The notes beneath the pieces are model-generated. The model did not search any database. It was not told the origin of the DNA and was given only the letters and a program-made list of their open reading frames with translations. A program made the translations under genes and the position numbers. Shown here piece after piece: positions 23,733-34,849 of a stretch of 64,000 nucleotides of DNA (positions are counted from its first letter, which is position 1; each line of letters opens with the position of its first letter). The stretch comes from Cryptomeria japonica (taxonomy: Eukaryota > Streptophyta > Pinopsida > Cupressales > Cupressaceae), in assembly GCF_030272615.1 (NCBI RefSeq), contig NC_081412.1, forward strand, positions 479,351,157 through 479,415,156, written 5' to 3'.

Positions 23733-25457
23733 TGTTGGCATTATGTTGTCATTGATGTCAACTGGTATGGAATGGACATCGATGAGTATGTAGTGGTGAC
23801 CGGTATGGGTGAAGTAAGTAATTATGTCAACCAGTATGAAGGATAGAGTGTGTAAGTAGACACAAAAGTTATGTTACTGGTACACATGAAGTGCAACATC
23901 TATCGGTAAAATAGGACCACCGATAAGAAAGAAAATAAGAAAAGAAGAACAGAGGGATGTGATCACTCGTATACAAAGAGAAGTATAATGCAACTAGTAA
24001 ATGGACTTAGTGGATGGACCAGCATGTTTGATGGAAGACCAAGTTGATCCACTGGCAAAGAAGAGGTCAGTAGGTATGAAGGTCCATCAATGAAGTTAGG
24101 TTATACCGATAAGGTGAGTTGAACCATTAGTAAGTCTTGGTCAGTGAAGGATTTCAAACTGACTTTGTAGTCTGAGCATAGGTGGATGTCGGCAAGGATG
24201 ATAGGTGGAAATTAGGTGGTGAGCACGCAGAGGTCAGTGAAGTACTCATCGACGTAAAAGTTAACAAGCAAGTCAACATTAATGAACAACCCGCAAATCA
24301 TGGGACGATGGAAGAATGTTGCAGCTCGAGGGAGACAAAGTGGCTAAGTAATTGAACTGACTTTATAGGACGATCTAATCCTTGTACTTGTTGGCTGAAG
24401 GAAATAGCCGAGCCATTAAAGGTGACTGACAGAGCAATGCCGGAAAGCATGTTGCAGATATCTAAAAATAGAAAACATTCATTGGAAGGCAAGGATATGG
24501 AAGTGCTATTTGACATGATGCAAATCATCTTTCCAAAAAAGTAGATTCGATCAAATTGGATATAGATTGATTTGGTAGAGGAAAACCCTAGCATGCCACT
24601 ATTTGAATGTTGCTTTTGGCAAGAACCCTAACATACAAATATGTGAAATCAAGACTGAATATGTTGATGTTGGATGTGATTTGTGAGAGAGAAGAGAACT
24701 TGAGCAACAAAAGAGACTATTTGTCTAAGATTTCCTTCATAGAGAGTAAGAGTGTGGAGTTAGCATGTTGAACCGGTGTGAGGCTCTAACCGCCAGAGAC
24801 AAAGCAACCAGTAAACTGTTACAGTATTAATAGTCAAGCGTACCGGTAAGGAGTAAATGGCTAGGAAAGCATCCAAGTGTGACACTGTGAAGTGTGAGGT
24901 TTAGAGAAAGAGAAGAAAGGTTGGGAGTAACCGGTAAGTGATCAGAGAGAGAAATCTAATAACCGATAGTAGAAGAAGCAGTGAAGAATAGGAGGTTGAT
25001 AACATGCAGACATCAGTTGATCAGGTGTTGCATAACTCATTTGCAACTAGGTGCTATCATTGCATTAAATTTGTATTTCATTATATTACACCGAGTTGGT
25101 GCTTGGTGCAGGGGTTAGTGCTCCTTGAGTTGGTGCCCAAAATCAGTAGGGGTTGGTGCTCCTTGGATTGGTGCCCTAAATCATTGTAACCTGTTGTTTC
25201 ATTGTGAGGCTGGATTGGAGTAGTATACTCCAACAGTATTTATCATCGAGGTTTTTCCCATATTGGGTTTTCCTCATACATCTAGTGTTGTGGGTCATGC
25301 ATTTGTGTGTTTTCCTCTTTTGATATTCTCTCATATCTTACTGGTTTAATTGCTTAGTGTTTAGGTTGTTAACCAGTACTCAAAGCTTGGTTTAACAAGG
25401 AAAAGATTGTTGGAACCATTGATTCACCCCCCTCTCAGTGGTACATTGTGTTTAACA
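23733..25457 (+). repeat. Element A 3' LTR
   Basis: Starts TGTTGGCATTATGTTGTC and ends CATTGTGTTTAACA, followed by the target duplication GTTGG at 25458-25462. Longer than the 5' copy because of an extra block near 23965-24150 and a triplicated GTTGGTGCT(C/T) unit near 25096-25170. Confidence 0.9.
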
Positions 25458-25462
25458 GTTGG

Positions 25463-26670
25463 GACCCTTTGAAAAACCCTGACTTTTACCTAATCATAAA
25501 TATTCAAGGATTTTCAATAATTATTTGGTGATTGAATCTAATGAAAATAAATAAAGGGTGTTTCCAACTTGCGATTTTTCTATGTTTGTGAAAAAACTAA
25601 GATTTTAATAAGTTCTCAAAAATATTATGTTTTATATGTTGTTCCTCATTTCATCTTGCTATTTTTATATATATAATCAATTTATTATGATTTTATGTCA
25701 TTAAATGATGTTAAACTAAACCTGATGTATTCACAAAACTAATTTACAAGTTCTATTTTATTAATATGGTGTAAATATAATTATATGTATATATATGATT
25801 GGTACAAGTGCTATGAACGAGATCACTCCCATATACATTAAATCACAAAAAAAAGTAGTACCAATATAGGTTATTTGAAGTTTTGTGGTGCAACAATGTT
25901 CATAGACCTTTTGATATTTCTAATGTTTGCTTGAATCATGAAGGATGACTCACACATTAATAGTTTAAGGAGATGATTTCAATCAAGCTTTCCCCACTAA
26001 TTTTGGCATATAATGAATAGCTTGTGGATTTGAGGCACTATCATCTCTCTAGCACACTGGCATTCCACATCCAAAATCAAATAGATGCCATATTTGAATA
26101 AAGCTGATATTTCTATAAATGCAAGTATATGGATTTTTGCTTAATTTTTTTAAAACAAATGTGGGTTTATCCAACATCTTATTCAATAACTATGCTTCAA
26201 GTTCCAAATGACTATTAGAAGAAACATCAAAATATTTAGTACAAAGAATTATATCAAGTCTCAAAACTTACAAATAAGATTTAAAAGCATGAAATTTAGA
26301 TTTAATTTTTTTGCCACTTGTTTCTACATGTAAAATAAAATAGAAATAAAAATACAAAAAAAAATAAAATCATTTATTTATAAAGTTCTTATTGTTGAAG
26401 TCGATGTTGGCATGGTTAAGTTGTAGTGTTGTTCTTGTCATCAAGGTTCAAGCCCTATTGGGATGTTATTGTTGATTTATTATATTTGGGATGAGGTCCC
26501 TTGTTTGTGACCTCACCGATTCATAGCTTCGAAATCAAAAGCGTTTACCCCTCATTTTTTAAATTAAGAAAAAATATAGATTGTCCACATTGACTCATGA
26601 AAACAAATTAAAGAAGAAAGATATAACTAATAGTTAACTTTTATAGGATGAAATATAAAAAACCAATGTA
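25463..26670. other. AT-rich non-coding stretch
   Basis: About 1.2 kb between element A and the next LINE-like frame. AT-rich, with short runs of TATATA near 25785 and a poly-A stretch near 26355. I see no gene, repeat unit or element end. It is presumably the original flank of element A's target. Confidence 0.5.
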
Positions 26671-28195
26671 ATGGCGATTTTTTACGGTTCTCGCAGACAG
26701 GATAGGTGGGGTGATATTGCAGTGACAGATCCTCCCCCACCTATCAATCCTTTCGATATTGATCATATACCTCAGTGTGTTTTGATGAATTGGCGTTTTG
26801 GTGGATTGAGCTTCGGAAGCAGTTTCTTCATGGCATAAAGATTGTGATTTTAATGGTCCTTGTTTTAAATTCAAGGGTTTTGTGGCTCCTCCGGTTTCTC
26901 TTATAGAAGAAGGCAGAAGAGGAAGCATACTTCAAAGTCCAATAGATCTTGATCTATATGGAATGGGAGGTCGGGGGAAAATTTGGATTCCAAGGGAGAA
27001 TTTTCAATGTGAATCTTTGGATCCCAAAGGCGACGAGGGTAAATATATTAACCCTAATTTTCTTCAAAATGGAATTGAGAAAGAGATCCCACCTCAAGTT
27101 TGGGTTTCGATTCCATTAATCAACATAGAGGGGGAGTTGTTGGTCCTCAAGGCTTGAGATTTACAAACCTACATAATTATTTTTCAGATCTGGGGAGAGT
27201 CAATCTCCTTGTCACATCTTCATCAGCAAATCCAGTCAAATTAGGTTGGTTCTCTATTTTGTCAGGTGCTATCCTCCAACAATATTGTTCTTATTTTTTA
27301 TTCTGAGAAGGCAAAAGCTAGGGTTTTAGAACATATCTTTTATTGGTTTAAACATAATTTGGTCTTCGTTTTTCCATGGTGTCCTATTTTCCCCTTCACA
27401 AAATTTATTGGAATGAATGCCAATATGGTTTTCCCTTCCCAATTTACCCTTTGAATTTTTGGATCCAACGATTCTTCAGGCTCCAAGAATTCTTTTAGAT
27501 CTTATTTGATGTTTGATGGTTTTTTCATGGATGGTTTTTTTTGGTTAAAATCAGTGTTTTGGTTGAATTGGGGAAATATTTACCTCAATCTTTGAACATT
27601 TGTTCTAAGAATGAGACTTGGCGTCAATCTATTGTTAAGGATTTAGCTTATTTCAAACAAATTGATATTGTTCTTGATGCAGATTTGTTTCTTCACTTTA
27701 AAAATAAGGCTTCTTCATGTTCAAAGTGGGATCTCTATCTACAAAAAATGTCCCTTGATAAATATTAGGATATTCCTATAAATGGAGATATGCCTCCCCC
27801 CGCAACTCGAGAAGTGATCCTCCGGTGGTGAGATCTAAATCAGTCTCTTTAAATGTTGACGCCCCTCCAGTTCCTAAGAATATGCCTCCTTTGGTGTCAT
27901 CTCCTAATATTGAGAAACCTCTTTTGAATAGAGAAGCTTCTCTACAGTCTTCATATCAAAATGTTCTTTTCGATTCAAGCTTTGTTCTTGATATGCCAAA
28001 ACATGGATCTTTTGAGATGGGAAGCTTAGATGGGAATAAGGTTTCTGAGTTGGCTTCTGAAGTTCAAAAAAATGTAGGAGGCATTAAGGGGGACAAGATC
28101 GATGATTTACCAGAAAGGGTTATCCACACCTTCGAGTAGATTGATTTACAATTAAACTCTAGTTTGGACATTCAACCCTCTAAAAATACTTTTGC
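26671..28195 (+). pseudogene. LINE-like ORF1 remnant (DUF4283 type), second copy
   Basis: ATG at 26671 opens MAIFYGSRRQDRWGDIA and proline-rich sequence. Frameshifts then lead through 26882-27157, 27266-27454, 27541-27768 and 27825-28139. The middle part reads FYSEKAKARVLEHIFYWF ... LVFVFPWCPIFPF near 27297-27400, then PSQFTL, resembling the DUF4283 fold of plant LINE ORF1 proteins, where a helix ending in VL is followed by a W.P..P strand. The C-terminal ~100 codons are Ser/Pro-rich and acidic with no recognised domain. The frame is cut at 28196 by the D complex. The call rests on pattern resemblance; an unrelated DUF4283 gene is also possible. Confidence 0.4.
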
Positions 28196-30288
28196 TATTG
28201 GAATCAAGGAGCACTGAGAGGGGGGGATGAATCAGTGTTTTGTAATCCTTAACATTATTAATCTGATTCTTCAACCATCTAATACAAATCAACAAAATAA
28301 AGATGCAAACACATAAGGAAAATATCCACAACACCATAACACCAGGATTTTTACGTGGAAACCCGGTTAAGGGAAAAACCATGGTGGGATTGAGACCCAC
28401 AATATTAATATACTCTATAATAAGTATAGAAATAATATATAAGGGGAATGCAAATGCATTCAAGCACACTACCTAGAGCTCACTACTCAATTTACAATAA
28501 GGGCTACAACCCCGGAAGGTTCACTACCTTAAAAAATATTACAAAAGATAATTGGAATGTTTGAACTGATAAACAACATCTACAAATGCCAATATATAGT
28601 TCCGGTTAAGCACAAAGTACACTTCTCTGCTATACTACTCTGTTCTACCATTTTGTTGTATTTCAAAGCACAAATGCTTTACTTGTGCACGTGAAACTAC
28701 GCATAATCGCTCACAAATGCTTTCCACACAACCACTGATATCAAAAATGACAATATCAATCGTTCTTATATATCCACAACATCAAATTAGGTCTTCTACA
28801 TGTCGGCCCAAAAACACATAACACACAAATGAAACGTGTTCTCCAAGTCAGCTAAATCCAAACCAAAATAATCATGCAGACCAAAAAAACTTTTCAACAC
28901 ACTTCCCACATGTTGGCTAAACATTCTCAAACACAATTACAACCACAAAAATCGATCCACATAATCCGCACAATGATTAACCACACGAGACTGCTAATGA
29001 ATGTTGTTCTACCCAAAAACCTATATACCGGACCTTCCAACTCATTCAAGAATTATCACCAAAGGCCACAAACCAGGAATAAGGTAAATAACACTTCCAT
29101 AAAGCTTCCCACAGATCCGTAACCCAAAATATTCAATACAAGTGAAACGCCAACCAAATTACTACATACTACCGAATGTCCTATTCTATCTCAATGGACC
29201 TCATGAAATCTCAATCACACTTACGGTATGAACAATGGGTAAAAGCACAAAGTTGTGTCACACTTTGATAAAGGAAATGGCCAATGCTAATTCAACTTTT
29301 TAAATTGAATCAATAGAAAGTAAAATATATGTTTTGAATTTTGAAATGATGTAAACTAATAAAATGTATATTTTTTGGTATTTTATGTTTGTAATTTTAT
29401 TTTAAATTAAAAAAAATTATTTGAATATACTTAAAAAACAAACACTATAACTTAGTTGCTGATAAAAATGCTGAAATTGAAGTTACACGAAGCGTCACAC
29501 TTTATATAGTAAATTTTACCTTTTTTTCTTCAATTTTTTTGTGTATATTGATAACTTGAAACTTTAGTGCAAAAATATATTTCTAATTATTTATTGTGTA
29601 TATATATTTTTCAATAAATTTGAAAAGTTGCGTTTACTGAAATATAACTCTTTCCATTTGGTGTCACCCTTTTTCTTAATTATTTATCCAAATTAGAAAT
29701 GAATTATACCATCTTGACATATACTCTCTTCTCTAGTGCTTTTATTTTTTTCAAAAAATTTAAATAAATTCTATTATTTTTTTGTTACAAGATAATAAAC
29801 CTTATATTTTAGTGCTAATGACCTACTTTCAATAAAAATGAAATATAAAATATGAAAAATAATTAAAATATTAAAGATATATATTTTGGAAAATTCACTT
29901 ATAGATCTATAAAAGGGTATTTTTATATTTCAAAAAATATATTATTTATAAGAGTAGGAGTTGTTTGAACATTGAGTTTTTCAAAAAATATAAAAATAAA
30001 TGGTAATTAGACCCAAAGTGGTATAAAATATAGATTTAGTAGACAATTCCAATTGGAAAAGTTGTGGCCCATATAAAAGATAGCTATAATTAATCTCTAT
30101 AGACCATATGTTTGACTAAAATTAATTTTTAGTTAGAATTACTTAAATTTAGTTGTACTGATAAGTTGGCCTGAAACATGACACACTTTTGTGCTTTTAC
30201 CCCAGATCATGAACTGTAGATGGGATTTTTGACATTAGTATCCATCAATGACAACATCTAATCATCTATGTAGTGTCTCTTGCCAACA
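28196..30288 (-). repeat. D complex LTR, distal copy, interrupted by a terminal-inverted-repeat insertion
   Basis: Homologous to 31678-32791. The low-coordinate end reads TATTGGAATCAAGG where the other copy has TGTTGGAATCAAGG, so the terminal CA (minus strand) is mutated. The high end is TTGCCAACA, directly followed by the polypurine tract. Without the insertion at about 29236-30204 it is about 1124 bases. Confidence 0.85.
29236..30204. mobile_element. MITE-like terminal-inverted-repeat element inside the D LTR
   Basis: The left end reads TGGGTAAAAGCACAAAGTTG and the right end, reverse-complemented, TGGGGTAAAAGCACAAAAGT, so the termini form an inverted repeat of about 30 bases with small mismatches. 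The other D LTR (near 32706) lacks this segment and gives the empty site GAACAAATCATGAAC. The ~970 base interior is AT-rich without a coding frame, but has further GTGTCAC-like motifs near 29500 and 29660. I could not settle a target duplication, so superfamily (Mutator, hAT, PIF/Harbinger) stays open. Confidence 0.75.
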
Positions 30289-30301
30289 ATCTCCCCCTTT
30301 G
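30289..30301 (-). other. D complex polypurine tract, copy 1
   Basis: On the minus strand CCAAAGGGGGAGAT immediately before the distal LTR. The equivalent for copy 2 is at 32792-32804, with one G-to-A change. Confidence 0.75.
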
Positions 30302-30532
30302 GCATTGATGGCAACACTTAGTGAAAAATTATTGTGTTGGACTAAAACCAAAATACTATACACTGCAACCAAGAGTCCAAAATTGCAAAACTCCAAGAGA
30401 CTCCCCCTAAGCTTATTACAACATTTTTCACTCTTCTACACTCCCCCTTTGACAACAATGGCAAAGATGGGGTTCCAGATGTCAAATTTAAGCCAAAATT
30501 CTATATACATATGTACACACAATCCTTACTTA

Positions 30533-31609
30533 CTAAAACTTGAAGACATTTGCATAAGTATTCTTCAATGAATCCAAGTGGCTATCCCAACCCTTCTTGA
30601 GGCATTCTAAAATCGTTATAAGGCCACTGAACATATATGCTTGTGTCTCTGTTGCTTTGAGATCTGAAGGATCATCACTAGCCTGGGAATCCTTAACATT
30701 TGTCAAGGCACTAAGCATAGTATCTCACTTAGGAGTAATATGACTTCGAAGATCACTAACCTTGCCAATTATTCTTTCCTTGTCATGAATCAAACCCTTG
30801 ATTTTGTCAAGTAAATATATTCCTTGATCTTCATCACTATTCAAAGAAACTAACAAGGGATCAACTGACATAGATATCTGGGCTAGCTCATCCTCATGCT
30901 CCTTAGACTTTTTCTCTATACCCTTAGTGAGTTTTGACAGAGATAGGCATGATTTGTAGATGTTTCCTCCTTCTGATAATGCATCCTGAACATTATTAAC
31001 ACTAGTGTCCAATGTAGCTCTATCATCTACAATCATCCTCTTCAATGTCTAGAGCCTTTTGGCATTGAACTCATTTTGAACCTTCACCTCAATAGATTTA
31101 TCAAATGATTCAAAGTGAGTATCCACAAAATTGATCAAACTTTTCAATTGTCTGAATGGGGTCTCTGAAGTGCTCTTCTGAAATGTGGGCATGAGTTTTT
31201 CCAGAACAACGAATGTCAGGGTTAGCAACTCATTGTCTTCAGTGTGAGTCTTTAGGAGATCTTCACTAGCCTTAGCTTGAGCCAAAGATGCTAATTGAAG
31301 CTTCTAGATGGGGGACATAGAGGCAAGGTTGATTTGACCTTGTATAAATTTTGGATCATCAATAACTTTCTTTCCCTTCACTGCCCCTATAGTGTCTCTT
31401 GCTTTATTTTCAACTTCAACCTTAACCTCCACCTTCTCCATCTCTGCATCACCATCCTTCTTAATTATCTCAATAGGATCAACAATGTCAACTGGAGGAT
31501 TCTGAGCATCCTCGGGCTAATTTTCTTTCATCTATCGGACTTCAGCTTGGGCTTGATCAAGATCCTCAAGTGCCATAATACGTTATTTTTTAATACTACC
31601 GGAATCCAT
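30533..31609 (-). pseudogene. D-element protein of unknown function, copy 1
   Basis: ATG at 31609 (MDSGSIKK) and stop at 30533, about 358 codons in one frame with several in-frame stops, including those near 31585, 31303, 31046 and 30719. The copy 2 protein opens MDSSSIQQQLIVALEDLDQAQAK, so the start is supported by both. The protein is mostly helical-looking, acidic and lysine-rich, with likely coiled coils (VALEDLDQAQ; RATLDTSVNNVQDALSE; LDKIKGLIHDKERIIGKVSDL). There is no zinc knuckle and no gag, protease or polymerase motif. I do not recognise the family. It sits where gag would be, between primer site and polypurine tract, so a packaging role is conceivable but unproven. Confidence 0.6.
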
Positions 31610-31662
31610 TGATTCACTTTCCCAAATCCTCCTCAAGCTATTAGGCTTCTTTCAAGAAACTA

Positions 31663-31675
31663 GGCTCTGATACCA
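31663..31675 (-). other. D complex primer-binding site (initiator tRNA-Met)
   Basis: On the minus strand TGGTATCAGAGCC, a perfect plant initiator tRNA-Met primer site, two bases inside the proximal LTR. In copy 2 the homologous sequence is cut after AGAGCC at 34169. Confidence 0.85.
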
Positions 31676-31677
31676 AT

Positions 31678-32791
31678 TGTTGGAATCAAGGAACACTGAG
31701 AGGGGGGGTGAGTTAGTGCTCTAGAATCTGTAACATTATTAATCTCATTCTTCAACCATCCAATACAAATCAATAAAAGAAAGATGCAAACACATAAGGT
31801 AAATATCCACAACACCATAACAAGTAGTTTTTTACTTAGAAACACAGTTAAGGGAAAAACCATGGTGGAATTGAGACCCACAATATTAATATACTATGTT
31901 AGAAACATAGAAATATTACATAACAGGAATGCACATGCATTTAGGAACACTACCTAGAGCTCACTACTCAATTTACAATAAGGACTACGACCCCAAAAGG
32001 CTCACTGCCTTACAAAAGATTATAAAAGATAATTGGAATGTTTAAATTGATAAACAACATCCACAAATGCCAAAATACAGTTCCGGTTAAGCACAAAGTA
32101 CACTTCTCTGCTACATTGCTCTGTTCTGTTGTATTCCAGAGCACAAATCCTTTACTTGTGCACTTGAAACTGCACATGATTGCTCACAAAATCTTTCCAC
32201 ACAACCACCGATATAAAAAATGAAAATATCAATCATTCTTATATATTTGCAATATCAAATTAGGTCTTCTACATGTCGGCCAAAAAATGCATAACACATA
32301 AATGAAATGTGTTCTCCAAGTCGGCTAAATCCGAACCAAAATAATCATGTAGACCAAAAAGAGTTTTCCACACATTTCCCACATGCTAGCTAAACATTCT
32401 CAAATACAATTAAAACCACCAAAATCGATTTACATAATCCGCACAATGATTAACCACACGAGAGTACTGATGAACGTTGTTCTACCCAAAGACCTATATA
32501 CCAAACCTTCCAACTCACTAAATAATTATCACTAGAGGCCACAAACCAGGAATAAGGTAAATAACACTTTCATAAAGCTTCCCACAGATCCGAAACCCAA
32601 AATATTCAATAGAAGTGAAACGCCAACCAAATTACTGCATACTACCAGATGTCTTGTTCTATCTCATCGGACCTCACCAAAGCTTAATCACACTTCCAAT
32701 ATGAACAAATCATGAACTGTGGATGGGATTTCTGGCATCAGTTTCCATCAATGACAATATTTAATAATTTATGCAGTGTCTCTTTCCAACA
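31678..32791 (-). repeat. D complex LTR, uninterrupted copy
   Basis: 1114 bases; on the minus strand it starts TGTTGGAAAGAGACACTGC and ends ...TTGATTCCAACA. It acts as the 3' LTR of copy 2 and the 5' LTR of copy 1. The GGTTTTTCCC module lies near 31850-31865. Confidence 0.88.
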
Positions 32792-33034
32792 ATCTCCCTC
32801 TTTGGCATTGATTGCAACACTTAGTGAAAAATGACTAAGTGTCAAACTAAAACCAAAATACTATACACTACAACCAAGAGTCTGAAATTGCAAAAATCCA
32901 AGAGACTCCCCCTAAGCTTATTACAACATTTTTCACTCTTCTACACTCCCCCTTTGATATCAATGGAAAAGATGGGGTTCTGAATGCCAAAATTTAAGCC
33001 AAAATTCTATATACATATATAAACACAGTCCTTA

Positions 33035-34110
33035 CAAAAACTTGAAGACATCTGCATAAGTATTCTTCAATGAATCCAAGTGGCTATCCCAACCCTTCTT
33101 GAGGTATTCTAAAATCATTATATAAGCCCACTGAATAGATATGCTCATGTCTCTATTGCTTTGAGATCTAAAGGATCACTAGTGGCTTGAGCATCCTTAG
33201 AATTTATCAAGGCACTAAGCATAGTATCCAACTTAGGAGTAATATGACTCTGAAGATCACTAACCTTGCCAATTATTCTTTCCCTATCATGACTCAAACC
33301 CTTGATTTTGTCAAGTAAAGATATAACTTGATCTTCATGACTATTTAGAGAAATTGACAAGGGATCAACTGACTGAGATATTTGGGCTAGCTCATCCTCA
33401 TGCTCAGAAATTTTATCTATATCCTTAGTGAATTTTGACAAAGATAGGCATGATTTGTAGATGTTTCCTCCTTCTGATAATGCATCATGAACATTCTTAA
33501 CACAAGTGTCCAATGTAGCTCTATCATCTGCAATCATCCTCTTCATTGTTCGGAGCCTTTTGGCATTGAACTCATTTCGAACCTTCACCTCAACAAATTT
33601 ATCAAATGATTCAAAGTGAGTGTCCACTAAATTGATCAAACTTTTCAATTGTTTGGATGGGGTGTCTAAAGTGCTCTTTTGAAATATAGGCATGAGTTTT
33701 TCCAAAACACCGGATGATAGGGTAAGAAGCTCACTATCTTCAATGTGAGACTTTAGAGGATCTTAAGTGGCCTTAGCTTGAGCACAAGATGCTAATTGAA
33801 GCTTCTGTATGGGGAATATCAAGGCAAGGTTGACTGGACCTTGTATAAATTCTAGATCATCAATAACTTGCTTGCCCTTCACTGCCCCCATAGTGTCTCT
33901 GGCTTCAATTTCAACTTCAGCCTTAAGCTCCACCTTCTCCATCTTTGCATCATCATCCTTCTCAGTTGCACCAATAGGATCAACAGTTTCAACCAGAGTA
34001 TTTTGAGCATCCTCAGTCTCATTTGCTTTCATCTGCCGAACCTTAGCTTGGGCTTGATCAAGATCCTCAAGTGCCACAATAAGTTGTTGTTGAATGCTAC
34101 TCGAATCCAT
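33035..34110 (-). pseudogene. D-element protein of unknown function, copy 2
   Basis: ATG at 34110 (MDSSSIQQQLIVAL). The frame is open except for stops near 33763 and 33142, then homology continues to about 33035. Less damaged than copy 1: 33705-33145 alone gives 186 uninterrupted codons. Shared blocks between the copies include QLKSLIN.VDTHFESFDK and DDRATLDT, with many differences between them, so the two copies have diverged. The substitution pattern could show whether the protein was under selection. Family unknown. Confidence 0.6.
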
Positions 34111-34169
34111 TGATTCACTTTCCTGGATCCTCCTCAAGCTATTAGGCTTATTTTGAGGAACTAGGCTCT

Positions 34170-34849
34170 AGGCTAGTGCAGGATCATGAGGGGCCAAAAA
34201 GTGGCGATGTAAAAAAAATAGCCTTCTCCACTCGCCTAAAAACGCAAAAATTCGTGTTGAATTTTTGCTTGGCCTGGGTGTTAGTACACCTTGGCATGGT
34301 AAACACCTAAGCAAATCGAATATCTGATTTTTATAGGTAATTTTAAATTAAAAAATAAATTATATAATATATAATACATTATATTATATAATATATAATT
34401 ATATTATATAATATAATATTATATAATATATATATAATATATTATTATATTATTATATAATACGTATTATATAATATAATAATATATTATATAATATAAT
34501 GTTATTTTAAATTAATTTAAGTATAAAAATCGGATATCCGATTTTCTAAGACAATATAATTAGACTGTGACAACCAGTGAGTTTTTTGTAACCCATGAGT
34601 GCACGATTTTTTTGGAATTTGATATCCGGTTAAACCCAATATCTAGTTATTGGACCCAAATTTGCTAAAAAAATACATTAAAAAGTAGGATTTTTATTGT
34701 TTTCAATCATTTTCATTCAATTTTTGTATTTTTTTAATGTTTATTTGTTTTTTCATTGAAAATATGGTTTTTTTCATGAAAACTAGGTTTTTTTAAATCA
34801 AATACAAAACTATTCAAATTTGTTAAGTAAATTCAATTGTTTACATTCA
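34170..34849. other. AT-rich segment with GATATC palindromes
   Basis: Begins at the abrupt end of the D complex. It has a run of TATAATATTATATAAT-type repeats at about 34350-34505, and AATCGGATATCCGATT (34535-34550) with weaker relatives near 34315 and 34620. The same GATATC-centred motif recurs upstream of the F transposase near 60360-60505. It may be the terminal region of a DNA transposon, but I could not find matching termini. Confidence 0.4.

Larger units (their letters stand above)
8720..25457 (+). mobile_element. Ty1/copia element A, complete but split by element B
   Basis: A full copia element: 5' LTR 8720-10224, primer site, gag with long coiled-coil extension, protease, integrase, reverse transcriptase, RNase H, polypurine tract and 3' LTR 23733-25457. 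GTTGG is duplicated immediately outside both ends (8715-8719 and 25458-25462), which fixes the boundaries. Element B sits inside the reverse transcriptase at 14799-22556. The gag plan (knuckle, acidic coiled coil, then LDKMLNKQKQSKDTSGLG) resembles Sirevirus/SIRE-type copia elements, but the lineage needs a reverse-transcriptase tree. Multiple stops and frameshifts, and LTRs that differ by large indels, indicate an old insertion. Confidence 0.92.
28196..34169 (-). mobile_element. Head-to-tail non-autonomous LTR retrotransposon complex D
   Basis: Reading the minus strand: internal copy 2 (34169-32792), LTR (32791-31678), internal copy 1 (31677-30289), LTR (30288-28196, holding a ~970 base insertion). 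Each internal copy runs from a primer-site edge to a polypurine tract (ATCTCCCYCTTTGG on the plus strand) and carries the same unrecognised ORF. No protease, integrase or reverse transcriptase is present. The right end stops within the primer site (34169), where the third LTR should begin. This arrangement can arise by unequal recombination between LTRs or by insertion of one copy into another. Confidence 0.85.

Noticed and set aside
29236-30204. Assignment of the inverted-repeat element to a specific superfamily
   Set aside because: No clear target duplication and no transposase, so the family would be a guess.
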